Assembly (NCBI RefSeq): GCF_006094275.1 | Contig: NZ_CP034412.1 | Span: forward strand, 2,232,001-2,296,000 | Reading direction: 5' to 3' | From: Glutamicibacter creatinolyticus | Lineage (GTDB): Bacteria; Actinomycetota; Actinomycetes; Actinomycetales; Micrococcaceae | DNA length: 64,000 bases | Shown here: piece by piece, positions 45,424 through 59,094 of the stretch | Position numbering within the stretch: position 1 is the first letter of the stretch | Layout: each line of letters starts with the position of its first letter | Notes under the pieces: model-generated | Seen by the model: the letters and a program-made list of their open reading frames with translations, nothing else | Database searches by the model: none | Told to the model about the DNA's origin: nothing | Translations under genes and position numbers: made by a program

Positions 45424-45888
45424 CTAGTAGCGCTTGGCGGCCTTGGGGAACGCGGCCAGTTCGGCCTCCACCTCACGGTGCACCTTGTGCTCCACGAAGA
45501 AGGAGAGGAACGGGACCACCCCGCCCAGGGCGATGGTGATGAAGCGCATGAACGGCCAGCGCATCATCGACCAGAGCCGGAAGTCGGAGAACAGGTAGAC
45601 CACGTACATCCAGCCGTGCACGATCAGGATCAGCAGGGAGATGTTCACCCCACCGGCAATCTCGGCGCGGTTGAACAGGCCCAGCGTGTTCGCGGTGCCA
45701 TCCAGGTGGGTGCCCCCGGCGAACAGTTCCAGGCCCCAGAAGTACTTCAGGACCATCTCGGCCACCAGCAGCAGCAGCATCACACCGGTGGCATAGGAGA
45801 GCACCTTGTAGAAGGCCAGCGCGTTGCGGATCTGGGTGGGGGTGCCGCCGAACTTGCGTGGGGTGCCGGGGGTGGTGGGGCTGGACAT
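45424..45888 (-). CDS. DUF3817 integral membrane protein
   Basis: This 154-residue protein has three hydrophobic segments (YATGVMLLLLVAEMVLKYFWG, ISLLILIVHGWMYVVYLF, FITIALGGVVPFLSFF) with the DUF3817 features YKVLSYATG near the start and EIAGG-x-NISLLILIVHGWMYVVYL. Function is unknown. DUF3817 genes commonly sit beside guaA and guaB3 in actinobacteria, as here. It ends with the typical FFVEHKVHREVE segment. Confidence 0.88.
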   Translation of the reverse strand: MSSPTTPGTPRKFGGTPTQIRNALAFYKVLSYATGVMLLLLVAEMVLKYFWGLELFAGGTHLDGTANTLGLFNRAEIAGGVNISLLILIVHGWMYVVYLFSDFRLWSMMRWPFMRFITIALGGVVPFLSFFVEHKVHREVEAELAAFPKAAKRY

Positions 45889-45940
45889 GCTTGGAGTGTT
45901 CCTTCCGCAAAGGGGCTTTGGGGCAAAGCCCCGAGGGGTC

Positions 45941-46786
45941 TTAGTGGTTCTGGGAGGTGCCGTGCGGGCCGGAGGACGAGTGGTCTTCGCTGGCGTCCTG
46001 GCCGGTGGGCTCCTGGCCGCGGCGGTGCTCGGCGGCGCCCTGCTCGGCCAGTTCATCCAGTTCGCGCTGGTAGTCATCGCGCACCAGGCGGTACCACAGG
46101 AAGAACGCGAAGCCGGCGAAGACCACCCATTCAATCCCGTAGAAGACGTTCAGCCAGTTCACGGTGGCTTCCTGCGGCTGGGTGCCGACAAAGATGTGGC
46201 TCAGCCCCGGCTCGGTGACCGGCCCGGCGTCGTTGGCCAGCTCGTGGATGGAGACGAATCCGGAGTACAGCGGCAGATCCCAGGTGTTGGCCAGCTGGGC
46301 GCTGGAGACCGCGGCGTAGTACGGTTCGCGCACGTCGCGCTGCAGCACCGGGCCCTCGGGCGGGATCAGCCGGCCGGTGATGGTGAACTGGCCCTCCGGG
46401 GTGGCCGGCGGGTCGTTCGGTTCGGCTTCCCAGCCGCGCACCACCGCGATGGCCTCATCGTCGGGGGCGCCGTCCACCGCGAACGCGCTGATCACCCAGT
46501 AGCCGGTCTGGCCCTCGTGCACGCGCTTTTCCACCAGGATCTCGGTGTCCGGCAGGAAGTGGCCCTGCATGGTGACAATCTGGTCCGCCTTCGTGCCCAG
46601 CAGTTCGGTGCCCGGCTGCACGTGCTCGGTCAGCGGCACCGGAACCTCGGTCTTCTCGGCCTTCACCGGGGGTTCGGTGGTGGAGGAACCGAACTGCCAT
46701 CCGGAGAGCAGCACGAAGCCGGTGGCCACGATGAGGGCACCGAGCAGCGCGGCGATCCATTTGGGTTTGAAAGCGGTTTTCAGCAC
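45941..46786 (-). CDS. SURF1 family cytochrome oxidase biogenesis protein
   Basis: This 281-residue SURF1 protein helps assemble cytochrome c oxidase (heme a handling). It has the two-helix layout: an N-terminal transmembrane segment (KWIAALLGALIVATGFVLLSGWQFG) and a second near residues 222-240 (NVFYGIEWVVFAGFAFFLWYRLV), with the extracytoplasmic domain between (VVRGWEAEPN corresponds to the conserved V-x-RGW motif). The C-terminal tail is charged. The start is GTG (MLKTAFKPKW). It is followed by DUF3817 and guaA in the same direction. Confidence 0.9.
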   Translation of the reverse strand: MLKTAFKPKWIAALLGALIVATGFVLLSGWQFGSSTTEPPVKAEKTEVPVPLTEHVQPGTELLGTKADQIVTMQGHFLPDTEILVEKRVHEGQTGYWVISAFAVDGAPDDEAIAVVRGWEAEPNDPPATPEGQFTITGRLIPPEGPVLQRDVREPYYAAVSSAQLANTWDLPLYSGFVSIHELANDAGPVTEPGLSHIFVGTQPQEATVNWLNVFYGIEWVVFAGFAFFLWYRLVRDDYQRELDELAEQGAAEHRRGQEPTGQDASEDHSSSGPHGTSQNH

Positions 46787-46916
46787 ATCACTACCGTACT
46801 TCGATTGCTTGTAGAAGAGCCAATGCGCGGCGGGTGAGATTCTTCCCTTTGACCCCGCCGCCGTGGTGGCCAGGACCCGGCAGGGCGCCCACCGGACAAG
46901 GGGGCGAACATGCCGG

Positions 46917-46949
46917 CGGCCGCCACCACACATGGTGTGGTGGCGGCCG
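46917..46949 (-). terminator. terminator hairpin after guaB3
   Basis: A perfect 15-bp inverted repeat (CGGCCGCCACCACAC and its complement) with loop ATG lies 28 bp past the guaB3 stop on the minus strand, between guaB3 and the SURF1 gene. Confidence 0.8.
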
Positions 46950-46977
46950 GTAGGTGCCCGCGCGTCGGCGCGGCGGA

Positions 46978-48129
46978 TTAGAAGCGGTCGGCCTCGTAGG
47001 GCGAGACCACGACGTCCACCCGCTGGAATTCCTTCAGCGTGGAGTAGCCGGTGGTGGCCATGGCCCGGCGCAGCGCGCCGACCAGGTTCGAGCTGCCGGT
47101 GGTTTCATGGGACGGGCCGAAGAGCAGCTGCTCCATCGGGGCGACCGTGCCCACCTTCACCCGGTCCCCGCGGGGGCTGGCCTCGTGGACGGCCTCCATG
47201 CCCCAGTGCCACCCGTCGCCCGGGGCCTCCTCGGCGCGGGCCAGGGCGGTGCCGAGCATGACGGCGTCGGCTCCCATGGCCAGGGCCTTGACCATGTCAC
47301 CGGAGTTGCCCACCCCGCCGTCCGCGATGACGTGTACGTAGCGTCCGCCGGACTCCTCGATGTAGTCGCGGCGTGCCGCGGCCACCTCGGCGATGGCGGT
47401 GGCCATCGGGGCGTGGATGCCCAGGGTGCGCCGGGTGGTGCTGCTGGCCCCTCCCCCGAAGCCGACCAGCACACCGGCGGCGCCGGTGCGCATCAGGTGC
47501 ATGGCCGGGGTGTAGCCGGCCGCGCCGCCGACGATGACCGGCACGTCCAGTTCGTAGATGAACTGCTTCAGGTTCAGCGGTTCGGTGGTCTTGGAGACGT
47601 GTTCGGCCGAGACGGTGGTGCCGCGGATGACGAAGATGTCCACCCCGGCGTCGATGACGGTCTGGTAGTGTTCCTGGGTGCGCTGCGGGGTCAGCGACCC
47701 GGCCACCACCACCCCGGACTCACGGATCTGGGTGATCCGCTCGGTGATCAGTTCGGGCTGGATCGGCGCGGCGTACAGCTGCTGCAGCTTGCGGGTGATC
47801 GCCGGGTCGGCGCGGCGGGCGCTTTCCGAACGCAGCGCGGAGATTTCCTCAAGCACCGCGGTGGGGTCGTCGTAGCGGGTCCACAGCCCTTCCAGGTTCA
47901 GCACGCCCAGCCCGCCGAGCTGGCCCAGCTGGATGGCGGTGTCCGGGCTCATCACCGAATCCATCGGGGCGCCGAGGATGGGGGTGCTGAATTCGAAGGC
48001 GTCGATCTGCCAGGTGACCGAGACGTCCTTGGGGTCCCGGGTTCGCCGGTCCGGCACGATGGCCACGTCGTCAAGGGAGTATGCCTGGCTGGCGCGCTTG
48101 GAGCGGCCGATCTCAATCTCGTTAATCAC
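46978..48129 (-). CDS. guaB3: GuaB3-family IMP dehydrogenase-related protein
   Basis: This 383-residue TIM-barrel protein belongs to the IMPDH/GMP reductase family but lacks the CBS domains of true GuaB. Actinobacteria, including Mycobacterium (Rv3410c type), carry this paralogue. Motifs include TPILGAPMDSVMSP, VVAGSLTPQRTQEHYQ in the region that normally bears the catalytic Cys loop, and HVIADGGVGNSGDMVKALAMGADAVMLG. The canonical GxGSICxT catalytic loop of GuaB is not present; the corresponding region reads GAAGVLVGFGGGASSTTR, so classical IMP oxidation is doubtful. The start is GTG, with TAACCT (minus strand, 48136-48141) six bases before it, suggesting a leaderless message. Confidence 0.9.
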   Translation of the reverse strand: MINEIEIGRSKRASQAYSLDDVAIVPDRRTRDPKDVSVTWQIDAFEFSTPILGAPMDSVMSPDTAIQLGQLGGLGVLNLEGLWTRYDDPTAVLEEISALRSESARRADPAITRKLQQLYAAPIQPELITERITQIRESGVVVAGSLTPQRTQEHYQTVIDAGVDIFVIRGTTVSAEHVSKTTEPLNLKQFIYELDVPVIVGGAAGYTPAMHLMRTGAAGVLVGFGGGASSTTRRTLGIHAPMATAIAEVAAARRDYIEESGGRYVHVIADGGVGNSGDMVKALAMGADAVMLGTALARAEEAPGDGWHWGMEAVHEASPRGDRVKVGTVAPMEQLLFGPSHETTGSSNLVGALRRAMATTGYSTLKEFQRVDVVVSPYEADRF

Positions 48130-48158
48130 TGCTCTAGGTTATCAAGTTCCCCTGCGGT

Positions 48159-49529
48159 TCACGGCCTTTGCGTCGCCACCGGCTGCGCCTGGCCGGTGCC
48201 GGTTCCCGGCAGTGAGGCCCGGATCCCGTCCAGCTGCGTAGCGGCGGCCTGTTCGGCATCGGCCAGTGCCGCCAGCTGCCCGGCCAGGGCGCTGAAGCGC
48301 TGCGCCGGCGCCTGCCCGTCCCCGGGGGCCAGCAGGGCTGCGGTGAAGCCTTCCCAGTCCGCGGCCAGCTGCGTGTAGGCGGGCACGGACTGGGCCAGGG
48401 CGCCGAGCCCGGGCAGGGCGCTGGCCTCCTGCAGGAACTGGGCGTACAGCCCGCGCAGCCCATCGGCGCCGGCGAAGCGGGAGTCAGCAAAGAATCCGCG
48501 CAGCTGCTCCAGCGCCGAGTCGTAGAGCGCCGGCTCGGCCAGCATGGTGGCCCAGCCGGTGTCCCCGGTGGTGTCGGCCAGCCGTTCGGCCCAGCGCCGC
48601 ATCCCGCTCACCCCGAAGTTGCGGGCGTAGTGCTGGGGCAGGCCGGGCAGCTCGGTGGTGCCCAGCATCCGCCCGGTGGTTTGGGCGATCGCCTCGCGCA
48701 CATTGGCGGCCAGCGCGGCGGGGCGCGGCCCGCGGCGGGAGGGCACCCAGGCGCTGAAGTTCCGGTCCCGCTTGTGCCGGGCACGGGCTGCGGCCAGGTC
48801 GGAGTCGCTGATCTGCTGCAGCTCACCGCTGCCGTCGTCAACCAGCAGCATCCCATCCAGTTCGCCGAGCACCGCCACATCGATGGTGTCCTCGGCGTCC
48901 GCGCTGCCGGCGGCCACCCACGGCAGGGCGGCGCGGGTGACGCGCACCGCGATGGCCCTCCCGGCCTCCAGTGCGGCGTCCAGGTTCGCGGCGGCGGCCT
49001 GCTGGTTGCCGGTGGTGCGGATGCGCACCTTCGCCCCGCAGCGCTCCAGCAGGGTGGCGGTGAACGGTTCGGGGTGGGCGCGGGTGACCAAGGCCAGGTT
49101 CACGGTGTCGGCGTCCACGAAGCTGTGCAGCATGAACCCGATGCCGCCGGCCAGCCCGGCAAGCATCGCCTCGCTTAACGGTTCGCCACTCAGCGGGTCC
49201 TTCACCCCGGACTGGGTGAGAATCCGGTGCCACAGGGCCGCATCATATTGGCGCACGTTCTGCGGCGCCGGGTATTCGGGCAGTTCCTCCGGTGCCGGCT
49301 CCCCCGCCGGGGCCGCGCCCTGCTGGCGTGCGGCGGCATGCTGGGCGGACTTCGGCTCGGGCCGCCCGTCCAGGATTGCCTTGCGGGCGGTGGTGTAGCT
49401 TTCGCCGGTGCGCTCCATCCGGGCCCGGACAAGCTTCTTCAGGTTCTTGGGCAGGGTCTTGGCCTGGCTCTTGGGGTGTTTCGCCGGGTTCTTCGCTGCC
49501 GCGCGGGACGGGCGGTTGGGGTGGGCCAC
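48159..49529 (-). CDS. BtrH-N-terminal/DUF4872-like protein
   Basis: This 456-residue protein has a basic N-terminal tail (about residues 1-60, Lys/Arg/Ala-rich). A segment then resembles the N-terminal domain of BtrH-type acyltransferases/peptidases (DPLSGEPLSEAMLAGLAGGIGFMLHSF, about 113-139), with an alternating alpha/beta region after it (DGMLLVDDGSGELQQISDSDLAAARARHKRDRNFSAWVPS) and an Ala-rich C-terminal helical region. The expected active-site Cys-His pair of BtrH is not obvious: position HRILTQ precedes the SEAML motif but no Cys is near. The call is therefore a fold-level resemblance. Function unknown. Confidence 0.5.
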   Translation of the reverse strand: MAHPNRPSRAAAKNPAKHPKSQAKTLPKNLKKLVRARMERTGESYTTARKAILDGRPEPKSAQHAAARQQGAAPAGEPAPEELPEYPAPQNVRQYDAALWHRILTQSGVKDPLSGEPLSEAMLAGLAGGIGFMLHSFVDADTVNLALVTRAHPEPFTATLLERCGAKVRIRTTGNQQAAAANLDAALEAGRAIAVRVTRAALPWVAAGSADAEDTIDVAVLGELDGMLLVDDGSGELQQISDSDLAAARARHKRDRNFSAWVPSRRGPRPAALAANVREAIAQTTGRMLGTTELPGLPQHYARNFGVSGMRRWAERLADTTGDTGWATMLAEPALYDSALEQLRGFFADSRFAGADGLRGLYAQFLQEASALPGLGALAQSVPAYTQLAADWEGFTAALLAPGDGQAPAQRFSALAGQLAALADAEQAAATQLDGIRASLPGTGTGQAQPVATQRP

Positions 49530-49656
49530 GGGGTGGATGTCCTTCCTTCACTGGTGCCCGTCCATCATGTCACGTTCGGTGCGCTGCGGCGCATAGACTG
49601 GGGCCAGTCTCCCGGGCCCGGCCGGCGGGCGGGTGATGGGGCACAAGGGGGCGTAC

Positions 49657-50130
49657 ATGGGCAGGGACGGCACGCGAAATCGGCTGATCATCTGGCTGGC
49701 GGCGGCGGGTTACCTGGTGGCGCTGGCCCTGATAGCGGCCTGGCCGAGCCCCGTGGACGCGCCGGTGAACGCGCAGCTGATGGCGTTCTTCGATGCGCTG
49801 CACCGCCGGGGTGTGCCGCAGATCATTGGATACAACCTGCTGGAGTTTGGCGCGAACGTGGTGCTGTTCATCCCGTGCGGCCTGCTGCTGGCCCACCTGC
49901 TGCGCTCCTGGGTCCCGGCGGTGCTGCTGGGTGCGGGGTTGGCCGTGGCGATCGAGGCGGGCCAGTGGCTGGTGCTGCCCGGGCGGCACGCCGATGCCCG
50001 GGACATCATCGCCAACTCTGCCGGGGCGCTGTTCGGCGCCCTGCTCTGGTTGCTGCTGCGGACACTGCGCCGGCGCCGGGCCGCCGCCCGTGCCCGCACC
50101 GAGCACGCCCGGCGAGCGCGGCGGAGCTAG
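49657..50130 (+). CDS. VanZ family membrane protein
   Basis: This 157-residue VanZ-like protein has four hydrophobic segments (LIIWLAAAGYLVALALIAAW, NVVLFIPCGLLLAHLL, AVLLGAGLAVAIEAGQWL, NSAGALFGALLWLLL). The family signature is clear: NLLEFGANVVLFIPCGLLLA, EAGQWLVLPGRHADARDIIANSAGALFG. VanZ relatives affect teicoplanin resistance or cell-envelope behaviour, but the mechanism is unclear. ATG 49657 has AAGGGGG at good spacing; an ATG at 49636 is in frame but less well placed. Confidence 0.88.
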   Translation: MGRDGTRNRLIIWLAAAGYLVALALIAAWPSPVDAPVNAQLMAFFDALHRRGVPQIIGYNLLEFGANVVLFIPCGLLLAHLLRSWVPAVLLGAGLAVAIEAGQWLVLPGRHADARDIIANSAGALFGALLWLLLRTLRRRRAAARARTEHARRARRS

Positions 50131-50159
50131 GAGCGCACCCGCCGGCCGATGCAACGCCG

Positions 50160-50204
50160 CAGGCCCCGCACTGCCCCGCGCGGGGCGGGTGGGTGCGGGG
50201 CCTG
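50160..50204. terminator. bidirectional hairpin between vanZ-type gene and guaB
   Basis: Arms CAGGCCCCGCAC (50160-50171) and GTGCGGGGCCTG (50193-50204) enclose a second GCCCCGC/GCGGGGC hairpin. The structure lies between two convergent genes and should stop transcription from both sides. Confidence 0.8.
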
Positions 50205-50251
50205 TGGGAAGAACCGCTGGCGGGGCCGCCGACTAGGGCAGCGCCCTGGGG

Positions 50252-53990
<3,739 letters not shown>

Positions 53991-54141
53991 AAGAAAACGG
54001 GGTCAGGGGTGGGCGCCGGAGGGTGCCCGAGCCCGGTTCGGACCCCACGGTGGGGTCCAGGGAACACTAGGTGACCCCTGATCCTATCAAAGATCGTTAT
54101 CGAATCGTGACAGAACCGGGCTTCCACGTCCCCGGATACGG

Positions 54142-54192
54142 CAACGGCCCCGGAACGCCGCTGCCACAGCAGCTGGGGTTCCGGGGCCGTTG
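54142..54192 (-). terminator. terminator hairpin after groEL
   Basis: A perfect 14-bp inverted repeat (CAACGGCCCCGGAA and its complement) spans a 23-base loop with an internal minor stem. It begins 20 bp past the groEL stop on the minus strand. Confidence 0.85.
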
Positions 54193-54211
54193 GCCTCAGG
54201 TGTTGCCGTCC

Positions 54212-55918
<1,707 letters not shown>

Positions 55919-56215
55919 TTACTTGACGACAACTGCCAGCACGTCGCGGGCCGAGAGCACCAGGTACTCCTCGGCGCCGACCTTGACCTCGGTGCCCCCG
56001 TACTTCGAGTACAGCACGACGTCGCCTTCGTTGACGTCCAGCGGAACGCGGTTGCCGTTGTCGTCAATGCGACCCGGTCCAACGGCCACAACGGTGCCTT
56101 CCTGCGGCTTCTCCTTGGCGGAGTCCGGGATCACCAGGCCGGAGGCGGTGGTGGTTTCGGCTTCGACCTGCTTGATGACAATGCGGTCTTCGAGTGGCTT
56201 GATAGAGACAGACAC
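55919..56215 (-). CDS. groES: co-chaperonin GroES (10 kDa)
   Basis: This 98-residue GroES has the mobile-loop segment [31 protein letters not shown] and the C-terminal [23 protein letters not shown]. The start is GTG 56215, preceded by a strong AAAGGAGA ribosome site. It is 102 bp upstream of groEL, and a heat-shock-type operator overlaps its promoter. Confidence 0.97.
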   Translation of the reverse strand: MSVSIKPLEDRIVIKQVEAETTTASGLVIPDSAKEKPQEGTVVAVGPGRIDDNGNRVPLDVNEGDVVLYSKYGGTEVKVGAEEYLVLSARDVLAVVVK

Positions 56216-56362
56216 AGTCTCTCCTTTTCGTTTATGAACCAATGGAAAAAACGGTAACGCCCCGTGGCATTGCTCCAACCGTCGTCGCGGTGCCAGTTGG
56301 TCATATCCAGTAAGGCATGGACTGCCGCGCCCGATCGGGATCGGGTACTGCATCCATTGATG

Positions 56363-56392
56363 ACTTTAGGACGAAAATTAGCACTCGGTCAA
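56363..56392 (-). promoter_or_regulatory. groES-groEL promoter
   Basis: On the minus strand TTGACC (-35, 56392-56387) and TAAAGT (-10, 56368-56363) are 18 bases apart. The -35 box lies in the spacer of the CIRCE element, so bound HrcA would block polymerase directly. Confidence 0.7.
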
Positions 56393-56404
56393 GGCGAGTG
56401 CTAA
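56378..56404. promoter_or_regulatory. CIRCE operator (HrcA-binding site)
   Basis: Perfect consensus: TTAGCACTC, nine bases, GAGTGCTAA. It lies about 160 bp upstream of the groES start and overlaps the promoter. HrcA represses groE transcription at normal temperature. Confidence 0.97.
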
Positions 56405-56499
56405 TGATCGGGATTCGTGTTGCTTCTGGTTCACTGACAGCTGACCCGGACCCGGCGGCAGGCCGGATCCGGGTCAGCGCGGAGAGCGGAGAATCGGGG

Positions 56500-58065
56500 T
56501 TAGCGCGGGTCGACCTCGACCAGGCCAGCATCCTCCGGGGAGGACAGGTCCATGTCCTTCAGCGGAACCACCTTGGACTTAGTGACCATACGGTGGCCGA
56601 GCCACAGCGCCAGGAACAGCGGGATCCCGATGTAGGCCGATAGCACCTCCATGCCCCGCCCGGCCAGCACCGCTTCGTAGTTCTGCCCGGCGATCACCAG
56701 GATCAGCACCGCGAAGGCCACCAGCGGGCCGATCGGGAACAGGGCCGCCTTGTAGGGCAGCTCGCTGACCGAGTGCCCCTGGGCCAGGAAGCCGCGGCGG
56801 AACCGGTAGTGGGAGATGGCGATGCCCGCCCAGACTATGAACCCGCACAGCCCGGAGACGTTCAGCAGCCAGGCGTAGGCCGCACCCTGCCCAACAATCG
56901 CGGTCAGGAAGCCGAACAGGCCCACCGATGCGGTGGCCAGCAGCGCCGGCATCGGCACGCCGCGGCGGTTCAGCTTGCCGAAGACCTTCGGTGCCTTGCC
57001 ATCCAGCGCCATGGAGTAGAGCATGCGGGTCGAGGCGTACAGCCCCGAGTTGCCGGCCGAGAGGATGGCGGTGAGGATCACGGCGTTCATCAGGGCGGCG
57101 GCGAAGGCGATGCCGGCACGCTCAAAGACCATCGTGAACGGGCTGGCCGCCACGTCGGCCTCCCCGGAGGCCAGCAGGCTCGGGTCGGTCAACGGCACCA
57201 GGGTGCCGATGATGAAGATGGCGCCAATGTAGAAGAGCATGATGCGCCAGAAGACGGTGCGGATGGCCCGGGGCACCTCGCGGCGCGGGTTCTTGGCCTC
57301 GCCGGCGGCCACGCCGACCAGCTCGGTGCCCTGGAAGGAGAAGCCGGCGATCATGAACACGGCGATGATGGAGACAAAGCCGCCGTGGAAGACGTCATCG
57401 GGGTTGGTCCACTGTCCGAAGCCGGACTGTCCCTGACCGATGACCCCAAAAATCATCAGCACACCGGCGATGAGGAAGGCGATCACCGTAACCACCTTGA
57501 TCAGCGCCAGCCAGAACTCCCCCTCACCGAAGGCCTTGGCCGACAGTGCGTTCAGGCCGGTCAGCAGGGCCAGGAAGACCGCCGCCCAGATCCAGCCCGG
57601 AACCCCGGGCAGCCAGAAGTTCATGACAATTCCGGCCGCCACCAGTTCGGCGGCCACGGTGATGGCCCAGTTGAACCAGTAGTTCCAGCCGATCGCGAAC
57701 CCGAAGGACGGGGAGACGAAGCGGGTGGCGAAGGTCTGGAAGGAGCCGGCGACCGGAATCTTGGCCGCCATCTCCCCCAGGGATTGCATCAGCAGGTAGA
57801 CCATCAGGCCCACTGCCGCGTAGGCCACGAGTGCACCACCGGGACCGGCCTGGGAAATGGTGCCGCCGGAGGCGACGAACAATCCGGTGCCGATGGAACC
57901 GCCAATGGCGATCATCTGCAGGTGGCGGCTGCCTAGGGAGCGCCGCAGTTTCTTATCTGGCTCCTGGTCTCCACACGGTGCGCCGGGCAGCCTTGCCTGG
58001 TCACCGAGCGAAGAAGCCGGCCTCTGTTCCTGGGTTTCCACGCTTGTTTTGCTCATCGGTGACAT
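56500..58065 (-). CDS. amino acid permease, lysine-type (LysP-like)
   Basis: This 521-residue APC-superfamily transporter has about twelve transmembrane segments. The N-terminal signature LGSRHLQMIAIGGSIGTGLFVASGGTISQAGPGGALVAYAAVGLMVYLLMQSLGEMAA is that of LysP and related basic amino acid permeases; FSFQGTELVGVAAGEAKNPRREVPRAIRTVFWRI is typical too. Substrate is likely lysine or another cationic amino acid. The long hydrophilic N-terminus (about 40 residues) is cytoplasmic. AAGGAAA precedes the ATG at 58065. The gene is followed by the divergent-facing groE control region. Confidence 0.88.
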   Translation of the reverse strand: MSPMSKTSVETQEQRPASSLGDQARLPGAPCGDQEPDKKLRRSLGSRHLQMIAIGGSIGTGLFVASGGTISQAGPGGALVAYAAVGLMVYLLMQSLGEMAAKIPVAGSFQTFATRFVSPSFGFAIGWNYWFNWAITVAAELVAAGIVMNFWLPGVPGWIWAAVFLALLTGLNALSAKAFGEGEFWLALIKVVTVIAFLIAGVLMIFGVIGQGQSGFGQWTNPDDVFHGGFVSIIAVFMIAGFSFQGTELVGVAAGEAKNPRREVPRAIRTVFWRIMLFYIGAIFIIGTLVPLTDPSLLASGEADVAASPFTMVFERAGIAFAAALMNAVILTAILSAGNSGLYASTRMLYSMALDGKAPKVFGKLNRRGVPMPALLATASVGLFGFLTAIVGQGAAYAWLLNVSGLCGFIVWAGIAISHYRFRRGFLAQGHSVSELPYKAALFPIGPLVAFAVLILVIAGQNYEAVLAGRGMEVLSAYIGIPLFLALWLGHRMVTKSKVVPLKDMDLSSPEDAGLVEVDPR

Positions 58066-59094
58066 ACAACACCATTTCCTTCACCGAGTGCGACCTCGGT
58101 CACAGCCTGGGTAGTGGATCGATTAGAGTACTTGGCGCTCACTGTTCGGGGCCGCGGAGGCGAGGCCGGCAACTTGCGGGCAAGCCGGGATTCAGTTCGG
58201 GCGGGCAAAAGATAGCCCGCAACTTCGCCTGGCGAAAATGGAGCCGTTCGAGCGCCAGCGACAGGAAGGGTTTTCGTGATGCTGTCGTGAGCCAAGACAC
58301 AGCATTGCTGTGGCTGGTCGGAAGGCGTCAAGGACGTTTCGTCGGCGGTCAAGCTCGCCGCGTTGGCTTTATCTCGCCGCCACCACGGGTTTTCCACGAC
58401 CAGCCAGCCCCGGCAATTGGGCGACAAACGCGGGAGCGGCAGCCCAAAATATGACGCAAATATGTCATATTCCCCCGCCAACGGTGCCCCTACGGCGGCA
58501 CGGCGGGCAGCGGCTCGCGCGCTCGCTCCGCCGGACGGCTGGGTCAAAGTCATGCTCGTGGTGTTCCTTGGTTCTATTCGCTCGGCGCATTTGGGCGCCG
58601 AGCTAGCTTCTGTCGTCCCACACATCACTTCTGCATCACAGACTTCGCGGAGGTGACGTATCGACGCCGGATGTCAACGACGTCCTTGCGGCTCAACGCG
58701 GCGCCGGATTATATTCTTCCCCCGGCGTTCACTCGAATCCGATCCCCTGAGGATTAGCAAATACTGCTGTAACTTCCGCGACGATGAACTTTTGGTGAAG
58801 CACTTCTGTCGCATGAACGTGTTTGATGACGTTGCAGACAATACCGCCAACGCCTGAGACCAAACGCGTGAGGGCGAGCAAGATCCCCTATATAGTGCGG
58901 TAGCCTGAATTTGAGCGTGAAGAAAGTAACACCAAGACGAGCCAGTTCGGGCTGCTGACGACGGTCTCGCCCGTTGTGCGCGGGCGGAGCCCCCGTCAGT
59001 ATTCGCGCCCGAGTGTCAGTCCCAGGGGAAGCCTGGCTGGTGGGCTACTGATGGGCGTCAGCGTCCGTAAAGGGTTCTCCGATACTCTGGATTC
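58066..59094. other. 1-kb intergenic region without a recognised gene
   Basis: No convincing coding frame is present: open frames on either strand have arginine/alanine-rich shadow-type sequences and no ribosome sites. The right part (58955-59040) has strong hairpins listed separately. The left part contains the promoter region of the permease gene. Confidence 0.5.
58891..59060 (+). ncRNA. candidate structured transcript upstream of the THUMP-like methyltransferase
   Basis: A -10-like TATAGT (58891-58896) is followed by a strong hairpin: CTGACG (58955-58960) with CGTCAG (58994-58999), enclosing CGCCCG (58968-58973) with CGGGCG (58981-58986). A second short hairpin is CCAGG/CCTGG (59022-59036). 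I do not recognise a known RNA family, and no -35 box is convincing. Limits are arbitrary; it could be a leader, a small RNA, or chance structure in GC-rich DNA. Confidence 0.25.

Noticed and set aside
58053..58628. A 191-codon minus-strand frame upstream of the lysine-type permease
   Set aside because: Composition and lack of any domain or start signal indicate a chance frame in GC-rich intergenic DNA.
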